64,000 nucleotides of DNA from Steroidobacteraceae bacterium (lineage in GTDB: Bacteria; Pseudomonadota; Gammaproteobacteria; Steroidobacterales; Steroidobacteraceae). The position numbers and the translations under genes were made by a program. The DNA lies in contig JABAQU010000015.1 in assembly GCA_019187185.1 (NCBI GenBank), positions 169,665 through 233,664 on the forward strand, written 5' to 3'. The notes beneath the pieces are model-generated. The model saw nothing but the letters and a program-made list of their open reading frames with translations. It had not been told where the DNA came from and ran no database searches. Shown piece by piece: positions 62,961-64,000 of the stretch (positions are counted from its first letter, which is position 1; every line of letters begins with the position of its first letter).

Positions 62961-63676
62961 TGGCCAATCTCATGGATCGCTCCACATTTTTCGCCGCGCT
63001 CGAAGCGGCGCGCCAGCCGCAGCACGGCGGCGGCCATCCATTCAGCCGCGCGTGGGCCGCAGGCGAGCTCACGCGGGCGCAGCTCGGCGCATGGGCCGTC
63101 CAGCATTTCTATTACATCGATGCCGTCCCGCAACAGTTCGCGGCGCTGTTTGCGCGCCTGCCGGACCTCGATGCGCGCCAGCACCTGCTCGAGAACCTGC
63201 TCGGCGAGGAAATGCCGAATGCGCCGGGCAAGCGCCATCCGGATCTCCTGCGCAAGTTCGCGCGCGCGTGCGGCGTAACGGACGCGGAGATACTCGGTGC
63301 GGAGGACGCGGGCGCCGTACTGCCGACGACACGTGCGATGCGCGCCTGGATCTGGGAGCTCTCGGGCATCCGACCGCTCGCCGAGGCCTGCGCGGGCATC
63401 ATGGTGGCACTCGAAGGGCAGTTGCCGACGCTCTATCCGAAGTACGTCGATGCGATGCGCCGCATGGGTTACAGCGAGGACGATCTCGAGTTCTTCCACG
63501 TGCACATCGAAGGCGACACCGGGCATGCACACATCGGGCTCGAGCTCACCAACCGTTACGCCACGACGCCGGAGCTGCAGCAGCGCGCGGTGAGCGCGGT
63601 GCGTGCATCGGCGGCCATGCGCTATTCGATGCTCGACGGCATCCACGCGCGACTCGAGGTGAGGAATGCCGCCTGA
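62960..63676 (+). CDS. TenA/PqqC-like haem-oxygenase-fold protein, probable HDO-type diiron enzyme
   Basis: The 238-residue helical protein belongs to the TenA/PqqC/CADD group. Metal ligands of haem-oxygenase-like diiron oxidases (HDO) can be read: Glu83/84 and His93 in LGEEMPNAPGKRHP, Glu152 in VALEGQLP, and His182, Asp186 and His189 in the HxxxDxxH block HIEGDTGH. CADD, UndA and SznF use this set to bind two irons and activate oxygen; PqqC uses no metal. An oxidative step after UbiD decarboxylation is plausible. The ATG overlaps the zinc ribbon by one base and its end overlaps the SDR gene by 11 bp. Confidence 0.85.
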   Translation: MANLMDRSTFFAALEAARQPQHGGGHPFSRAWAAGELTRAQLGAWAVQHFYYIDAVPQQFAALFARLPDLDARQHLLENLLGEEMPNAPGKRHPDLLRKFARACGVTDAEILGAEDAGAVLPTTRAMRAWIWELSGIRPLAEACAGIMVALEGQLPTLYPKYVDAMRRMGYSEDDLEFFHVHIEGDTGHAHIGLELTNRYATTPELQQRAVSAVRASAAMRYSMLDGIHARLEVRNAA

Positions 63677-64000
63677 GAGCGGCTCGCCGCCCGTTGCCTT
63701 CCTCACGGGAGCCGCAGGTGGCATCGGCCGGGCGCTGGTCGAGCGGCTGCGCGCCGAGCGCCGGCAGATCTACGCGACCGACCGCGCCCTCGCAGCGGTG
63801 CCCTGTACGGACAGCGGCTTTCGCATGGCGAGCCTCGACGTGACCGATGAGGCCGCGATTGCCGCTGCCATCGAGGATTGTCTTGCGGCCTTCGGGCGCA
63901 TCGATCACGTCGTCCACCTCGCCGGAGAGACAGGACAGGGGCCGCTCGATGACGTCTCGCGCGCCGAGTGGGATCGCCTTCTCGCCGTGAACCTGACGAG
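63666..64000 (+). CDS. Short-chain dehydrogenase/reductase, 3'-truncated by window edge
   Basis: Frame open from ATG 63666 to the window end, 111 codons. It has the SDR cofactor motif TGAAGGIG, an acidic strand ATDRAL, LDVTDEAAIAAA, and HLAG in place of the NNAG element, then DRLLAVNLT. The catalytic Tyr-Lys lies beyond the window. It overlaps the diiron-type gene, implying coupled expression and a shared pathway, most likely oxidation of a ring diol or alcohol. Confidence 0.88.
   Translation, partial: MPPESGSPPVAFLTGAAGGIGRALVERLRAERRQIYATDRALAAVPCTDSGFRMASLDVTDEAAIAAAIEDCLAAFGRIDHVVHLAGETGQGPLDDVSRAEWDRLLAVNLT

Overview
The window is a high-GC, densely packed bacterial chromosome segment (roughly two thirds G+C by eye). 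It carries about 50 protein genes, most of them core metabolism. Several traits point to a gammaproteobacterium near the Xanthomonadales/Lysobacterales or Steroidobacterales: a fused aspartate kinase/diaminopimelate decarboxylase, a complete his operon with fused hisB and hisIE headed by a TrpR-like gene, an alpha/beta-hydrolase homoserine acyltransferase next to metB, and a tonB-exbB-exbD-exbD-TPR cluster. This placement is inferred from gene content; there is no rRNA or other phylogenetic marker. I found no tRNA, rRNA, insertion sequence, prophage or CRISPR array.

Layout. 1-13.1 kb: 3'-truncated DUF885 protein, SRAP/YedK, a D-aminoacylase-like lipoprotein without its usual metal motif, an orphan RND pump, an L,D-transpeptidase, a DASS anion transporter with a flavin reductase, and a large MFS/spermidine-synthase fusion. 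13.1-16.9 kb: SAM hydrolase, a small acidic protein and lysC-lysA. 16.9-24.3 kb (minus): yerC-hisG-D-C-B-H-A-F-IE, almost every junction overlapping; the promoter carries a trpO-like operator and hisF has no normal start codon. 24.3-26.8 kb: a SAM-I riboswitch driving metX-metB. 26.8-32.9 kb (minus): ilvC-leuA-leuC-leuD-leuB behind a complete transcription attenuator with a 40-residue leader peptide containing a Leu/Val run. 32.9-38.1 kb: aminopeptidase, two transporters and ilvD, coupled by overlaps. 38.4-42.1 kb: TonB energy-transduction operon ending in a strong terminator. 42.2-47.7 kb: cyanophycin operon (cphB, cphA and a Mur-ligase-only CphA relative). 47.7-64 kb: a catabolic region in four divergent/convergent blocks with hydantoinase HyuA/HyuB, two cysteine hydrolases, a class III CoA-transferase, an HMG-CoA-lyase-like enzyme, a VOC protein, an alpha/beta hydrolase lacking its serine, a MFS porter, an aldehyde dehydrogenase, a methyltransferase, a UbiD decarboxylase, a mini zinc ribbon, a haem-oxygenase-like diiron protein and an SDR cut by the window edge.

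How it fits together. The central 25 kb is an amino-acid biosynthesis island (Lys/Asp family, His, Met, Leu/Ile/Val) in which neighbouring operons use different control devices: repressor-operator (his), riboswitch (met) and ribosome-mediated attenuation (ilv-leu). The cyanophycin genes add a nitrogen storage polymer. The right-hand block resembles a degradation pathway for a nitrogen-containing cyclic or aromatic compound, which I cannot assign to a known pathway.
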